From assembly GCA_964593795.1 (NCBI GenBank), contig CAZQJC010000327.1, positions 1 to 64,000 on the forward strand: DNA of 64,000 bases. The letters run 5' to 3'. Source of the stretch: JAHFDS01 sp964593795 (lineage in GTDB: Bacteria; Myxococcota_A; Polyangia; JAHFDS01). Position 1 is the first letter of the stretch; every line of letters begins with the position of its first letter. Below, one piece after another: positions 62,931 through 64,000 of this stretch. The translations under genes were made by a program, and so were the position numbers. The notes below the pieces were generated by a model. The model did no database searches. It was given only the letters and a program-made list of their open reading frames with translations, and was not told the origin of the DNA.

Positions 62931-64000
62931 AGCGCTCCGCGCGCGAGGTCGCCGCCCACGTCGCGCACCGCGTCGAGAAGGACCGCGCGTACCTGCCCCT
63001 CGTGCTCGACGCCGAGCTCGACCGCGCGGGGCTCGCGGCGGCGGACCGGGGCCTCGCGACCGAGCTCGCCTACGGCGTCTTCCGGCGGCGCACGCGGCTC
63101 GAGCGCGCGCTCGAGGCCCACGCCGACAAGGGCACCGGGCGCCTCGACGCGCTCACCCGCGCGCACCTCCTCGTCGCGGCCTACCAGATCCTGTTCCTCG
63201 ACCGCGTCCCCGCGCGCGCCGCCGTGCACGAGGTCGTGGGCACGCTGCGCAAGCTCCGCGGGCCGGGCCTCGCGGGCTTCGCCAATGCGCTCCTGCGCAA
63301 GCTGGCCGATCGGGGCGAGCCGACCCTGCCCGCGCCCACGAGCAACGCCGCGCTCTCGGCCATCCACTCGATGCCCGAGTGGATCGTGGCGCGCTTCGTC
63401 GCGACGTTCGGCCTGCCCGAGGCGGCCGCGCTCTGCGCCGCGTTCGACGCGCCGTCCAATCCATGCGTTCGCGCGAATACGTTGCGCACGACCGTGGACG
63501 CGCTCGAGGCGCGGCTCCGGGCGGAGCTGCCGGACGCGCGCCTCGCGCGGCACGCGCTCGCGCCGGACGCGCTCGAGATCTCCGCGGGCGGCTCGCCGTT
63601 TTCGGGCGCGGCCTACGCCGAGGGCCTGCTCATCGGGCAGGACGCGGGCGCGCAGGTCATCTGCCGCATGCTCGCGCCGGCGCCGGGCGAGCGCATCCTC
63701 GACGCGTGCGCGGGCCTCGGCGGCAAGACCACGTACCTCGCGGCGCTGGCCGCGGGGCGCGCCGAGATCGTCGCGATCGACGCGTCGGCGCGCAAGCTCG
63801 AGCTGTCAGCCGACCACTGCCGCCGCCTCGGCACGACCGGCGTCACGCACCTCCGCGGCGACCTCACCGCCGCGGGCACGATCCCCGGCACGTTCGACCG
63901 CATCCTCCTCGACGCGCCGTGCTCGGGCCTGGGCCTCCTCGGTCGCCACCCGGAGTCGCGCCTCTTCCGCAAGCCCGAGGACCTCACGAGCCTGGCGGCG
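62927..64000 (+). CDS. rsmB: 16S rRNA m5C967 methyltransferase (partial, runs off the window)
   Basis: 358 residues are visible from GTG 62927. An NusB-like N-terminal domain (REVAAHVAHRV...LLVAAYQILFLDRVPARAAVHEVV) is followed by the RsmB linker and the methyltransferase domain: SGAAYAEGLLIGQDAGAQVI, LDACAGLGGKTTYLA (SAM loop) and ILLDAPCSGLGLLGRHPESR, whose Cys is catalytic. The second catalytic Cys lies in the motif downstream of the window end or close to it. A run of AT-ending codons occurs at about 63448-63486, around the conserved R-x-NTL motif. Confidence 0.94.

Overview
The window is a stretch of very GC-rich chromosome, most likely from a member of the Myxococcota (Polyangia-like). 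The reasons are secreted lipoproteins with Gly/Ser-rich linkers and tandem PDAPRM-type repeats, a C-terminal Gly-Cys/hydrophobic/Arg tail of the MYXO-CTERM type, a DUF4388 (PATAN)-type protein, an ECF sigma factor fused to an extracytoplasmic region, and the general gene style. No rRNA, tRNA, CRISPR array, insertion sequence or prophage was recognised. Genes are densely packed, with many ATGA/GTGA/TTGA overlaps.

Layout. 1-501: simple-sequence and palindromic repeats. 0.5-5.8 kb: secreted lipoproteins and a 5'-nucleotidase-family enzyme. 5.8-9.0 kb: a minus-strand operon of PspA, a classic-clade AAA+ ATPase and a TerB-like protein, split by a REP/BIME-like palindromic element. 9.0-10.5 kb: an alkaline-phosphatase-superfamily enzyme. 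10.5-25.3 kb: the most interesting region, a candidate peptide natural-product (RiPP) locus. 25.4-45.2 kb: a mixed chromosomal segment (PD40 lipoprotein, MinD/J/HTH fusion, RluD, two Hsp20s behind a heat-shock-like promoter, ferredoxin, peroxiredoxin with a histone-like tail, molybdopterin oxidoreductase, metallo-hydrolase, MYXO-CTERM surface protein, S41 protease, class III cyclase, aldehyde dehydrogenase with its TetR regulator). 45.2-64 kb: ECF sigma fusion, methyltransferase, surface proteins including a TonB-dependent receptor, DUF1015, YhhQ, BrkB, DUF4388 protein, then fmt and the start of rsmB, which runs off the window.

The candidate RiPP locus consists of two converging operons. The minus-strand arm reads PqqD-like recognition element (23993) -> 52-residue precursor (23628, strong ribosome binding site) -> HprK-like kinase -> DUF455 ferritin-like protein -> S26-type Ser/His peptidase -> small frameshifted membrane protein. 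The plus-strand arm reads EpiD/LanD-like flavoprotein (14896) -> asparagine-synthetase-like amidotransferase -> degenerate ferritin-like protein -> second DUF455 protein -> multipass membrane protein -> fatty-acid-hydroxylase-superfamily protein. A formyltransferase, an NTP_transf_5-type nucleotidyltransferase and a flippase lie at the edges. The precursor has a lasso-type leader motif (Y-x2-P-x-I-x3-S-x5-T) but no acidic acceptor after it, and it ends in -NPSC. A C-terminal cysteine is the substrate type of EpiD-like decarboxylases. This combination matches no RiPP class I can name.

Regulatory signals. Many genes have a TAnnnT hexamer, often extended as TGnTAnnnT, only 6-12 bases before the start codon, which implies very short or leaderless 5' ends. 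The aldehyde dehydrogenase/tetR divergent region has three CATACG-N4-CGTATG operators placed on a near-consensus promoter. All functional statements come from reading motifs by eye; no database search was run.
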